In this document: piece by piece, positions 50,296 to 58,685 of the stretch | Layout of the letters: every line of letters begins with the position of its first letter | How positions within the stretch are numbered: position 1 is the stretch's first letter | Assembly (NCBI GenBank): GCA_023412275.1 | Contig: JAEYNY010000009.1 | Location: forward strand, 28,912 to 92,911 | Direction of reading: 5' to 3' | Origin: Bacillota bacterium | GTDB lineage: Bacteria; Bacillota; Clostridia; Acetivibrionales; DSM-1351 | Length of the DNA: 64,000 bases | Notes under the pieces: generated by a model | What the model was told of the DNA's origin: nothing | The model's database searches: none | What the model saw: the letters and a program-made list of their open reading frames with translations, nothing else | Program-made: the position numbers and the translations under genes

Positions 50296-51489
50296 ATGCC
50301 GAAAAACTATGATGAGCTAAAGAAAAAGTTTTGTCAGATATACGGGGGGAGTGAAGAGGATTTAAGGATATTTTCAGGACCGGGAAGAGTAAATCTCATC
50401 GGAGAACACATAGACTATTGTGGCGGCTTTGTTTTCCCAGCAGCTTTGAGCCTTGATTCTACCGTAGTTGCAAGAGTAAACAAGGATAATACGCTGAGAC
50501 TTGCAGCAACAGATCTACCGGACAGGGTAGAGGTGAAAATGGATGAGTTGGAAAGTGCAAAGAATCTCAAATGGGGAAATTATCAGGCTGGAGTAGCATA
50601 CGTGCTTCAAAATGCAGGCTACAAGCTGGTTGGGGTAGATATGCTTTTTCATGACACTGTTCCATTAGGATCAGGACTTTCATCTTCTGCAGCAATAGAG
50701 TTGGCTACTGCTGTTACACTAGTTACCTTGGCTAATGAAGCATATGGAATAACAAAACCAATAGATATGGTAGAAATGGCTGTTCTGGGACAAAAAACTG
50801 AGAATGAGTTCTGCGGGGTTAGCTGTGGAATAATGGATCAGTTCGCATCTGCAATGGGAAAAAAGGATCATGCTATTTTGCTTGATTGTGGAACTTTGGA
50901 ATATCAATATTTACCGTTAAAGCTTGATGGTTACAAAATAGTACTCGGAAATACAAAGAAAAAACGGGCACTTAGTGAATCAAAATACAACGAGAGAGTA
51001 AGAGAATGTGCAGAAGGCTTAAAAATACTACAACAGTATTTACCAAACAAAAAGAATCTGTGTGACATTACTATTTCTGAATTTGAGCAATACAAGTCAA
51101 GGATTCTGAATGAAGTAATCAGAAAAAGAGTTACTCATGTTATATACGAAAATTACAGAGTTATCAGGGCTGCAGAGGCACTAAAGAAAAATGACTTGAC
51201 AGAGCTGGGAAGACTTTTGGTAGAGGCAAATGATTCAATCAGGAATTTATATGAAGTTACAGGAAAAGAACTTGATACAATGACTACCGAGGCTTTGAAG
51301 GTAGAAGGAGTTATAGGTGCAAGAATGACCGGTGCAGGGTTTGGGGGATGTACGATAAACATCGTTCAGGAGGATAAGGTTAAATTATTTATTGAGCAAG
51401 TAGGTGATAATTACAAGGAGCAAACAGGAATAACTCCGGAGTTTTATGTCAGTGAAATCACTGATGGTGCAAGGGAAATAAAAATTTAA
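50296..51489 (+). CDS. galK: Galactokinase
   Basis: Phosphorylates alpha-galactose at C1. 397 residues of the GHMP kinase family: galactokinase signature GRVNLIGEHIDYCGGF, ATP loop PLGSGLSSSAAIE, substrate and catalytic Asp segment CGIMDQFASAMG, and C-terminal GARMTGAGFGGCTI. Last gene of the galactoside operon, closed by a terminator. Confidence 0.95.
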   Translation: MPKNYDELKKKFCQIYGGSEEDLRIFSGPGRVNLIGEHIDYCGGFVFPAALSLDSTVVARVNKDNTLRLAATDLPDRVEVKMDELESAKNLKWGNYQAGVAYVLQNAGYKLVGVDMLFHDTVPLGSGLSSSAAIELATAVTLVTLANEAYGITKPIDMVEMAVLGQKTENEFCGVSCGIMDQFASAMGKKDHAILLDCGTLEYQYLPLKLDGYKIVLGNTKKKRALSESKYNERVRECAEGLKILQQYLPNKKNLCDITISEFEQYKSRILNEVIRKRVTHVIYENYRVIRAAEALKKNDLTELGRLLVEANDSIRNLYEVTGKELDTMTTEALKVEGVIGARMTGAGFGGCTINIVQEDKVKLFIEQVGDNYKEQTGITPEFYVSEITDGAREIKI

Positions 51490-51537
51490 TATATTTGGAG
51501 TTACAAGGATGGCAGTTTTAGTGACAGTTACAGAGCT

Positions 51538-51571
51538 AAAGCACTTATCTTATTATAGATAAGTGCTTTTT
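51538..51571 (+). terminator. Terminator of the galactoside operon
   Basis: Perfect 13-bp stem (51538-51550 with 51557-51569) ending in a six-T run. Confidence 0.9.
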
Positions 51572-51590
51572 TACTGTATAAATTGCAATA

Positions 51591-51637
51591 TTGACAAACA
51601 TAATAGCGTAATTTACAATTAGTTAGAAACCTAACAA
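51591..51637 (+). promoter_or_regulatory. Promoter and MarR operator
   Basis: TTGACA (51591-51596), 17-base spacer, TACAAT (51614-51619). Overlapping the -10 and start is the imperfect palindrome TTAGTTAGAAACCTAACAA (51619-51637), well placed for autorepression by the MarR protein. Confidence 0.7.
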
Positions 51638-51661
51638 TTAAATATTAAAGGAAGGATTGAT

Positions 51662-52093
51662 ATGAAAAATGATGTTCATATAGGAAAATTAATCAGTATT
51701 TTTTATAAAAGAATTCATAGGAGAATAGGCTTGGAAGTCAGGCAGTATGGATTAACAAGTATTCAAAGTAGGATTCTTGGTTTTGTTTATAATGAATCTG
51801 CTATAAGGGATATATTTCAAAAGGATATAGAAGAGGAGTTCGATATAAGACGTTCTTCCGTAACCAGTGTACTCCAATTGATGGAGAAAAAAGGATACAT
51901 TAAGAGAATAAGTGTTTCTGAAGATGCAAGGCTTAAAAAGATAATACTTACTGAAAAGGGAATAGAAATCCAAAATAAAATATATGACCGTATACTTGAA
52001 TTCGAGAAGTCCTTAGAAGACGGATTGAATAGTGAAGAAAAGGAAATATTGGTCAGTCTTATTAATAGATTATCTGATAAAATAGCGGATTAA
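51662..52093 (+). CDS. MarR family transcriptional regulator
   Basis: A 143-residue winged-helix repressor: N-terminal helix, YGLTSIQSRILGFVYNE, recognition helix region FDIRRSSVTSVLQLMEKKGYI, and the DARLKKIILTEKG wing. It starts the operon containing two ABC exporter genes, so it probably represses them until a toxic compound binds. AAAGGAAGG ribosome site. Confidence 0.92.
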   Translation: MKNDVHIGKLISIFYKRIHRRIGLEVRQYGLTSIQSRILGFVYNESAIRDIFQKDIEEEFDIRRSSVTSVLQLMEKKGYIKRISVSEDARLKKIILTEKGIEIQNKIYDRILEFEKSLEDGLNSEEKEILVSLINRLSDKIAD

Positions 52094-52119
52094 TGTCATT
52101 TAAAAAAGGGATGAGAAAC

Positions 52120-53859
52120 ATGATTAAAAAACTATTAAGCTATGTAAAGGAATTTAAAAGAGATTCTATAGTCACACCGGTATATATAGCATTGGAAGTG
52201 GCAATGGAAATAGCTATTCCATTATTAATGGGATGGATTATTGACAATGGGGTAGAAAAAGGAAATATGAAATATGTACTTACTATCGGAGCAATAATGG
52301 TAATAGTATCTATATTCTCTTTATCCTTTGGTGTTTTGGCAGGAAAATATGCTGCAAGGGCATCTTCAGGTTTTGCAAGAAACCTGAGAAAGGGAATGTA
52401 TGATAAAATACAAAGCTTTTCTTTTTCAAGTATAGATAAATTTTCAACAGCCGGGTTGGTGACCAGATTGACTACAGATGTTACAAATGTACAAAATGCT
52501 TACCAAATGGCTTTAAGAATGTTTGCAAGGCCTCCGCTGATGATGATTTCAGCTCTGGTAATGAGCTTTTACCTAAATGCAAGACTTGCTTTAATATTTG
52601 TTGGAGCCATAATTTTTCTCGGATCGGCATTGTATTTTATTATGACAAGCGCGCATCCTCATTTTAAAAACGTGTTTAGAAAGTATGATGATTTAAATGC
52701 CAGCGTACAGGAAAACCTAACCGGAATTCGTGCTGTAAAGGCTTATGTAAGAGAAGGGTATGAAACAAATAAATTTTATAAAGCCTCAAAAAGCATATAC
52801 GATAACTTTATAAAAGCTGAAAAGATAATTATATTTAATTCTCCTATAATGCAGTTTACAATGAATGCAAGTATATTACTTTTGTCATGGCTTGGGGCAA
52901 AGCTGATCGTGGCAGGTTCTATGTCTACAGGGGAGCTTATGAGCTTCTTCACATATACCACCAACATTTTGATGAGTCTTATGATGTTATCAATGGTGCT
53001 CCTAATGACAATTATAGCAAAGTCTTCAGCAGATAGAATTGTAGAAGTACTTGATGAAAAAAGCGATTTATCCAACTGTGACAAACCAATTTATCAAGTA
53101 AGGGACGGTTCTATAAATTTTAGTGATGTTAATTTCAGCTATAGCAAAAAAGAGGACAATCTAATCCTTGAAAACATTAATATAGAAATAAAGTCAGGAG
53201 AGACTATTGGAATTATAGGGGGGACAGGAAGCGGTAAATCAACTCTTGTTCAGCTTATTCCAAGGCTATATGACGTAACACAAGGCTCAATAAAAGTCGG
53301 TGGTATAGATGTACGAGAGTATGATATAGAAACTCTTAGAAATGAAGTCTCTATGGTGCTTCAGAAAAATGTGTTATTCTCCGGGACAATAAAAGAAAAC
53401 TTAAGATGGGGAAATAAACAAGCAACAGACGAAGAAATAATTGCTGCCTGCAAGCAGGCTCATGCAGATGAATTTATACAAAACTTCCCTGAGAAATATG
53501 ATACATATATTGAACAGGGCGGAACAAATGTATCCGGGGGACAAAAGCAAAGACTGTGTATTGCAAGAGCATTGCTGAAAAAGCCTAAAATCTTGATTTT
53601 AGATGATTCTACAAGTGCTGTGGATACTAAAACCGATGCGCTAATAAGAAAAGCATTTAAAGAGAGTATTCCTGATACCACTAAACTGATAATTGCACAG
53701 CGTATATCTTCAGTTCAGGAGGCAGATAAAATCATTGTACTCAATGACGGTAAGATTGATGGCATTGGAACACATGAGGAACTTTTAAATTCAAATGCTA
53801 TATATACTGAAGTTTACGAATCTCAAGTGAAGGGGGCTGATAGTGATGAAGAAAGGTAA
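52120..53859 (+). CDS. Heterodimeric ABC exporter, subunit 1 (degenerate ATPase site)
   Basis: A 579-residue half transporter: six membrane helices (about 20-310) then an ATPase domain with Walker A GGTGSGKST, Q-loop VLQKNVLF, signature VSGGQKQRL. Walker B reads ILILDDSTSAVD, with Asp where the catalytic Glu normally stands, the mark of the non-hydrolysing site in heterodimeric exporters such as TM287/288 or BmrCD. The ATG at 52120 follows AAAAAGGG; an ATG at 52093 overlaps the MarR stop. The next gene overlaps its end by 14 bases. Confidence 0.9.
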   Translation: MIKKLLSYVKEFKRDSIVTPVYIALEVAMEIAIPLLMGWIIDNGVEKGNMKYVLTIGAIMVIVSIFSLSFGVLAGKYAARASSGFARNLRKGMYDKIQSFSFSSIDKFSTAGLVTRLTTDVTNVQNAYQMALRMFARPPLMMISALVMSFYLNARLALIFVGAIIFLGSALYFIMTSAHPHFKNVFRKYDDLNASVQENLTGIRAVKAYVREGYETNKFYKASKSIYDNFIKAEKIIIFNSPIMQFTMNASILLLSWLGAKLIVAGSMSTGELMSFFTYTTNILMSLMMLSMVLLMTIIAKSSADRIVEVLDEKSDLSNCDKPIYQVRDGSINFSDVNFSYSKKEDNLILENINIEIKSGETIGIIGGTGSGKSTLVQLIPRLYDVTQGSIKVGGIDVREYDIETLRNEVSMVLQKNVLFSGTIKENLRWGNKQATDEEIIAACKQAHADEFIQNFPEKYDTYIEQGGTNVSGGQKQRLCIARALLKKPKILILDDSTSAVDTKTDALIRKAFKESIPDTTKLIIAQRISSVQEADKIIVLNDGKIDGIGTHEELLNSNAIYTEVYESQVKGADSDEER

Positions 53860-55738
53860 TCCAAAAGGCAGAGGTATTGAGAATCCAATGAAAGTTTTAA
53901 AAAGATTACTATCTTATGTATTAAAGGAATACAAATTTTTATTTGTTATTGTTGTAATATGTATATTTATCAGCTCTCTTTCAAATGTTGCGGGTACATT
54001 ATTTTTGAGAAATCTTATTGATGATTATATAACCCCACTCTTAAATAAAACGGGAGCTGCTGATTTTGGGCCACTGTTAAAAGCTATATTAACCATCGCC
54101 TCAATTTATCTTGTAGGAGTTTTGACTAACTATGTATTTAATAGAATTATGATTGTAATATCTCAAGGCTCATTAAAGAAGATAAGAGATGATATGTTTG
54201 CCCATATGGAAACTTTACCCATAAGTCACTTTGATACTCATTCTCATGGGGAGCTTATGAGTTTATATACAAACGATACTGATTCATTAAGGCAGATGAT
54301 AAGCCAAAGTATACCACAGCTGTTGGCTTCAGTTATCACAATTGTAAGTGTATTCTTTTCAATGATTTTTTTAAGCATACCACTGACGATTGTACAAATG
54401 ATAGCCATAACTGTTATGTTTTACGTAATAAAGGTAATCGGTGGGAAGAGCGGTCTGTATTTCGGACTTCAGCAAAGGGACATCGGTAAACTTAATGGCT
54501 ATGTTGAAGAAATGATGGAAGGTCAAAAGGTTGTAAAGGTATTTTGCCATGAAGAAGAAGCAAAACTTAATTTTGATAAATTGAATGACAGCCTTTGTGA
54601 TAGTGCAAATAATGCCAATAAATTTGCAAATATATTAATGCCTATACTTGGAAATATCGGAAACTTAACCTATGTACTGATTTCTATTGTTGGTGCAATA
54701 CTGGCAATTTCAGGCTTTGGTGGTTTTACAGTTGGAGCATTGGCATCTTTTCTTCAATTAACCAGAAGCTTTAGCCAGACTACAGGTCAGGCTTCTCAGC
54801 AGTTTAATTTTATAGTAATGGCTTTGGCCGGAGCTGACCGAATCTTTAAGCTTCTTGATGAAAAACCAGAGGTAGACCAGGGGTATGTGTCTTTGGTTAA
54901 TGTAAATGAAAATGAGCAGGGTGAACTTTCAGAATCTGTAGAACGTACCGGGATATGGGCTTGGAGGCATCCCCATAGTGATGGTACCGTTACCTATACA
55001 AAGCTTTTGGGTGAAGTAGTTTTTGATGATGTGGATTTTGGTTATAGAGAAGATAAAATTATACTCCACAACATAAGTCTTTATGCAAAGCCAGGACAAA
55101 AGGTTGCTTTTGTAGGTGCCACCGGAGCGGGAAAAACAACTATTACAAATTTAATCAACAGATTTTATGATATTCAAGATGGAAAAATACGATATGACGG
55201 TATTAATATTAACAAAATTAAAAAGAACGATTTAAGAAGTTCATTGGGAATAGTGCTACAGGATGCTCATCTATTTACGGGAACAGTTGCAGACAATATA
55301 AGATATGGAAAATTAAATGCATCGGACGAAGAGGTTATTGCGGCAGCAAAGCTTGCAAATGCTCATATGTTTATTAAGCATTTACCTAATGGATATGAAA
55401 CGATCATTACAGGAGATGGAGGGAATCTGTCTCAAGGTCAAAGACAATTGCTGACTATTGCAAGAGCTGCTATTGCAGACCCACCGGTTTTGATTCTGGA
55501 TGAAGCAACTTCCAGTATTGATACAAGGACTGAGGCAATTGTTCAAGAAGGAATGGACAGACTCATGCGAGGAAGAACAGTATTTGTAATTGCGCACAGG
55601 CTTTCTACTGTTAAAAATTCTGATGTGATTATGGTATTGGAACAAGGTCAGATTATTGAAAGGGGAAGTCACAATGATCTGATCAAACAAAAAGGAAAGT
55701 ATTACCAATTGTATACAGGAGCGTTTGAATTGTCATAA
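53846..55738 (+). CDS. Heterodimeric ABC exporter, subunit 2
   Basis: A 630-residue half transporter: transmembrane domain (about 25-330), a charged insertion (about 352-385, with ENEQGELSESVERTG) ahead of the ATPase, and an ATPase domain with canonical Walker A GATGAGKTT, signature LSQGQRQLL and Walker B LILDEATSSID, so it holds the competent catalytic Glu. The insertion is usual for the larger subunit of this exporter class. Substrate probably a drug or lipid-like compound. Confidence 0.9.
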   Translation: MKKGNPKGRGIENPMKVLKRLLSYVLKEYKFLFVIVVICIFISSLSNVAGTLFLRNLIDDYITPLLNKTGAADFGPLLKAILTIASIYLVGVLTNYVFNRIMIVISQGSLKKIRDDMFAHMETLPISHFDTHSHGELMSLYTNDTDSLRQMISQSIPQLLASVITIVSVFFSMIFLSIPLTIVQMIAITVMFYVIKVIGGKSGLYFGLQQRDIGKLNGYVEEMMEGQKVVKVFCHEEEAKLNFDKLNDSLCDSANNANKFANILMPILGNIGNLTYVLISIVGAILAISGFGGFTVGALASFLQLTRSFSQTTGQASQQFNFIVMALAGADRIFKLLDEKPEVDQGYVSLVNVNENEQGELSESVERTGIWAWRHPHSDGTVTYTKLLGEVVFDDVDFGYREDKIILHNISLYAKPGQKVAFVGATGAGKTTITNLINRFYDIQDGKIRYDGININKIKKNDLRSSLGIVLQDAHLFTGTVADNIRYGKLNASDEEVIAAAKLANAHMFIKHLPNGYETIITGDGGNLSQGQRQLLTIARAAIADPPVLILDEATSSIDTRTEAIVQEGMDRLMRGRTVFVIAHRLSTVKNSDVIMVLEQGQIIERGSHNDLIKQKGKYYQLYTGAFELS

Positions 55739-55806
55739 GTTAAGATTACAATATAAAAAACACAAATTTGTCGGCGTTATATATAACCTTGATGGATTTG
55801 TGTTTT

Positions 55807-56358
55807 TTATAAATTTACTTTTTCCTCCCACCAGCCGAAGGCCACTCTGGTCTGTACCTGCTCTTTACCCGGAGATAAAAAGAATAAAGCAAAGGAACTT
55901 CCCGGAGGTATAATGTACATACCTTGGAAGTCGTGCTTTGTAAGTGTTTCATTCGGTTCCACCCTTCTGACAAATGTATACGTACCGCCAGTTGGTGTTG
56001 GTGATACCATGCTTGCATTTTGGATTTTAACCTCGGGCATAGGCGGGGGAGTTATGGATTGGTTCCCGGCAGCAAAATATGGGGATGATTTTGGTTTCCC
56101 GGGAAGCACGGAACTTAACCAGCCTTCAGCAGTTAATGGTACACTGGCAAAGTTGGAAATAGTATAAGCATTCAAAAACATATTTACATTTGAATTATCA
56201 GGGTTGATCAGTGCTCCCCAGCCATTATAAGAATCCCCAAAGGTTATAAATTCTGTTTGCCCCAGAAAGTACTTCCCAAGGTATGAATGATATACAGCAT
56301 CAGAGAGTACGATAACTTTTTCAGGCTGTTTTTCATTTTTTATAAATGCTAAGTTCAT
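55807..56358 (-). CDS. Unknown protein, paralogue B of a tandem pair
   Basis: A 183-residue soluble protein without signal peptide. It shares with its upstream neighbour (56393-56929) the N-terminal block LGKYFLGQTEFITFGDSYNG, a WGALINPDNSNVN motif, a YTISNF segment, a Pro-rich centre (SITPPPMPE), a RVEPNETL...GMYIIPPGSSF stretch and the identical end WWEEKV. It looks like two beta-sandwich lobes. I recognise no family. Start is the ATG at 56356-56358, after AGGAGGAG. Lack of a signal peptide and the neighbourhood do not reveal a role; a spore-surface or cytoplasmic assembly protein are both possible. Confidence 0.7.
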   Translation of the reverse strand: MNLAFIKNEKQPEKVIVLSDAVYHSYLGKYFLGQTEFITFGDSYNGWGALINPDNSNVNMFLNAYTISNFASVPLTAEGWLSSVLPGKPKSSPYFAAGNQSITPPPMPEVKIQNASMVSPTPTGGTYTFVRRVEPNETLTKHDFQGMYIIPPGSSFALFFLSPGKEQVQTRVAFGWWEEKVNL

Positions 56359-56392
56359 GGTTGCTCCTCCTGAACACAATTAAACTGATTAA

Positions 56393-56929
56393 TTATACTT
56401 TTTCTTCCCACCAAGTCAATACGATTGTTCCGGTAATGCTTTGCTGCCCCGGTGATTTCAAAAGTATTGAAAACGAGCCCCCGGGACCTATAATTATTGA
56501 GCCTTGGTGTGAGTCACTTACAAGGGTGGAATTCCGGGCAACAATTCTATCAAAAATATTCACACCTTTTATTAGCGGTTCTGCTAAATAATCAGCATAC
56601 TCCATTATGGCTTTTGGTCGCGGTGGTGGAGATATAGCCTGATTTGACGGGGTAACTGTAGAGGAGACTTTGGCTTTTCTTGGCGTCTTAGCGTTAAGCC
56701 AAATTTCTGCGGTATAGTTTTGTAATGAAAAGTTCGTAATAGTAAAAATGTCAAAATAGAGATTAACTCCTGAATCATTTGGATTAATAATACCGCCCCA
56801 GGCATCGTATTTATTACCAAAATTCAGCATCTGGGTTTGACCGATGAAATATCTTCCTAACATGGAATTCATCGCGGGACTGGTGATATCTACTACCTCA
56901 ATGGGCTGTTTTGTTCTTTTGTCGAACAT
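56393..56929 (-). CDS. Unknown protein, paralogue A of a tandem pair
   Basis: A 178-residue protein, upstream partner of the paralogue at 55807. Shared blocks: MLGRYFIGQTQMLNFGNKYD, WGGIINPNDSGVN, FTITNFS, NQAISPPPRP, RNSTL...GSIIIGPGGSF and WWEEKV. Its ATG (56927-56929) follows AGGAGGATAT. Both genes have strong ribosome sites and a 34-base gap, so they form one operon. The divergence suggests an old duplication with both copies kept. No catalytic motif is visible. Confidence 0.7.
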   Translation of the reverse strand: MFDKRTKQPIEVVDITSPAMNSMLGRYFIGQTQMLNFGNKYDAWGGIINPNDSGVNLYFDIFTITNFSLQNYTAEIWLNAKTPRKAKVSSTVTPSNQAISPPPRPKAIMEYADYLAEPLIKGVNIFDRIVARNSTLVSDSHQGSIIIGPGGSFSILLKSPGQQSITGTIVLTWWEEKV

Positions 56930-57002
56930 ATTATATCCTCCTGATTGTGACATCGTTATAGGATATGATATTTCATGACGTTTTGTTAACTATATTTTTG
57001 AA

Positions 57003-57218
57003 TTACTCACCAATATACTCAAACCTTCTGAAAGTCAAACCATCCCTTTCAATTATTTCATTCCACATTGCAGCAGGTCTGACCCAAATTCCGAAATCTC
57101 CGTAAAGAGCCTGGTAAACAACCATTTCCTCCAATGTTTCACTATGTTTGGCTATATTAAGCACCCTGTATTCATTTCCTTTGAAGTGTCTGTATTTTCC
57201 AATTTTTATTCTATCCAT
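57003..57218 (-). CDS. DUF1653 family protein
   Basis: A 71-residue protein with the DUF1653 pattern: KYRHFKGNEYRVLNIAKHSE, then EEMVVYQALYGDFGIWVRP, MW and a closing RF. Members are small SH3-like beta barrels of unknown function. The ATG at 57216-57218 has GGAGGA directly upstream; upstream in-frame codons have no ribosome site. Stands alone 74 bases before the tandem paralogues and could be their first operon gene. Confidence 0.85.
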   Translation of the reverse strand: MDRIKIGKYRHFKGNEYRVLNIAKHSETLEEMVVYQALYGDFGIWVRPAAMWNEIIERDGLTFRRFEYIGE

Positions 57219-57407
57219 GACTGTCCTCCGGTAATTTAATAAAAGCCTACTATGTAAAGGAATCAATAGTTATTATTCCTTATATATATTATATTAAATA
57301 CCAGATTTTCTTCACATACAAAATTATATTTGTACCAAATATTTCGTATGTTTTTAATTTAGGTTCGTCTATATGCTACTGATCTTCATATACTATATAC
57401 ATGAAAT

Positions 57408-57440
57408 AAAAGCAGCACTAGGTCACCTAATGCTGCTTTT
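57408..57440 (-). terminator. Terminator of the membrane-anchored unknown gene
   Basis: 16-base arms (57408-57423 with 57425-57440, one mismatch), followed on the minus strand by TTTATTTCA. Between 57219 and 57407 I see only AT-rich sequence. Confidence 0.8.
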
Positions 57441-57469
57441 ATTAGTTGATATACAAATTATTCTTATAA

Positions 57470-58039
57470 CTATTCCATTATATCCGAATAGGGGATTTCT
57501 TTATGGTTTTTATCATAGAACGTAAATTCTGCTACTTCTGAGGTAGTAATATCATTGGGAACTTTTTTATAAAAAATGAAATATGGAATTTTAGTATTAA
57601 ATGTATAATTATTATCATCTAGCTTGACTTTAACATATGTTGTAGCTTTTTTATTATACTCTTTCCCTATAACAATTAGATATTTACCACTTTTTGTACT
57701 AATAACAGGCAGATCTATCAACCCGGTACCATATCTAACTGATTTTATTTTGAATTTTTCTTTAAATGGGCTTTCTGCTAATGTGCAATATCCGAAGCTA
57801 TTTCCTTCGGAGGAAGAAGTAGCAAAAGAAATGATTTTAATATTCGCAATCCGAATTTCGTTCTTTAAAGTTATTTTTGTTTCAGGGGTTGTTCCTTTGT
57901 TAATAAATGCTTCTATTTTATGCTTAATAACCTTATTGTTATTTTCAATAGTAAAAGTTGAATTATAAATAAATAAGGCAACTAGTAGGAATAATATAGC
58001 AACTGGAATTATAATTAAAGTTATTTTTTTCTTACTCAT
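57470..58039 (-). CDS. Membrane-anchored protein of unknown function
   Basis: A 189-residue protein: one N-terminal membrane helix (about 6-26, TLIIIPVAILFLLVALFIY) and an extracytoplasmic beta-rich domain with TPETKITLKNEIRIANIKII, SSSEGNSFGYCTL and GKYLIVIGKEYNKK. No enzyme motif. ATG at 58037-58039 follows GGAGAA by seven bases; a TTG 15 bases earlier is possible. Transcribed alone and ended by its own terminator. Confidence 0.7.
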   Translation of the reverse strand: MSKKKITLIIIPVAILFLLVALFIYNSTFTIENNNKVIKHKIEAFINKGTTPETKITLKNEIRIANIKIISFATSSSEGNSFGYCTLAESPFKEKFKIKSVRYGTGLIDLPVISTKSGKYLIVIGKEYNKKATTYVKVKLDDNNYTFNTKIPYFIFYKKVPNDITTSEVAEFTFYDKNHKEIPYSDIME

Positions 58040-58071
58040 GGGTTCATTCTCCAAAAATAATACGACTAAAT

Positions 58072-58099
58072 GGACAGATGCCTAAACAGGCACCTGTCC
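58072..58099 (-). terminator. Terminator of the PII-like gene
   Basis: 12-base arms GGACAGATGCCT / AGGCACCTGTCC (one mismatch), just downstream of the stop at 58125 on the minus strand. Confidence 0.75.
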
Positions 58100-58124
58100 T
58101 TAATTCTGCTTTACTAGTACTATC

Positions 58125-58466
58125 CTAGCCGATAGCCTCTGAGCCTTCTTCTCCTGTTCTGATACGATAACACTCTTCGATTGGAAGTACAAAAATTTTA
58201 CCGTCTCCGATGTTTCCGGTTCTTGCAGTTTCCATTATGGCATCTACGGTTGGTTTAACATAGTCATCATTCACGCAGATTTCAAATCTGATTTTGTTCA
58301 AAAGATTTACTTCCGTTACACTACCACGATAGCTTTCAGTGTATCCCATCTGCTGTCCACAGCCTTTTACGTGGCTTACTGTCATTTTTGCAACTTTTGC
58401 ATTAAAAAGAGCCTGCTTTACATCTTCAAAGGCTTCCGGCCTTACAATTGCAACTATCATCTTCAT
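58125..58466 (-). CDS. PII-family nitrogen regulatory protein (variant T-loop)
   Basis: A 113-residue GlnB/GlnK-like protein. The N-terminal MKMIVAIVRPEAFEDVKQAL and the ATP-site stretch ARTGNIGDGKIFVLPIEECYRIRTGE are clear. The T-loop differs from the usual form: it reads YTESYRGSVTEVNLLNKIRFE and lacks the Tyr-51 uridylylation context (RGAEYxxD), so covalent control by GlnD is unlikely. Binding of ATP/ADP and 2-oxoglutarate is known for the family. No amtB, glnA or nif gene lies next to it. ATG at 58464-58466 follows GGGAGGG. Confidence 0.85.
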   Translation of the reverse strand: MKMIVAIVRPEAFEDVKQALFNAKVAKMTVSHVKGCGQQMGYTESYRGSVTEVNLLNKIRFEICVNDDYVKPTVDAIMETARTGNIGDGKIFVLPIEECYRIRTGEEGSEAIG

Positions 58467-58607
58467 AAGAAACCCTCCCATAAAATATTATCGGTATGTA
58501 TTATACTAATATTACTGTATGTACCCAATAAATAAAAGTATTATCTTTTAAAGGAAAATTTAAATTAATTAGGAATATATGATTTTAAGCGGATATTTGA
58601 CGAATTT

Positions 58608-58673
58608 TTGCGAAATCCGTATTAAATATGATATAATTTTTCTATTATATTAGTTTTTGAGCCGTTTTGGCTC
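58608..58673 (+). promoter_or_regulatory. iorA promoter region with leader hairpin
   Basis: TTGCGA (58608-58613), 18-base spacer, TATAAT (58632-58637). GAGCC-GTTTT-GGCTC (58659-58673) forms a small hairpin directly ahead of the GGGGAGG ribosome site, which it might partly mask. Confidence 0.45.
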
Positions 58674-58685
58674 AGGGGAGGTAAA

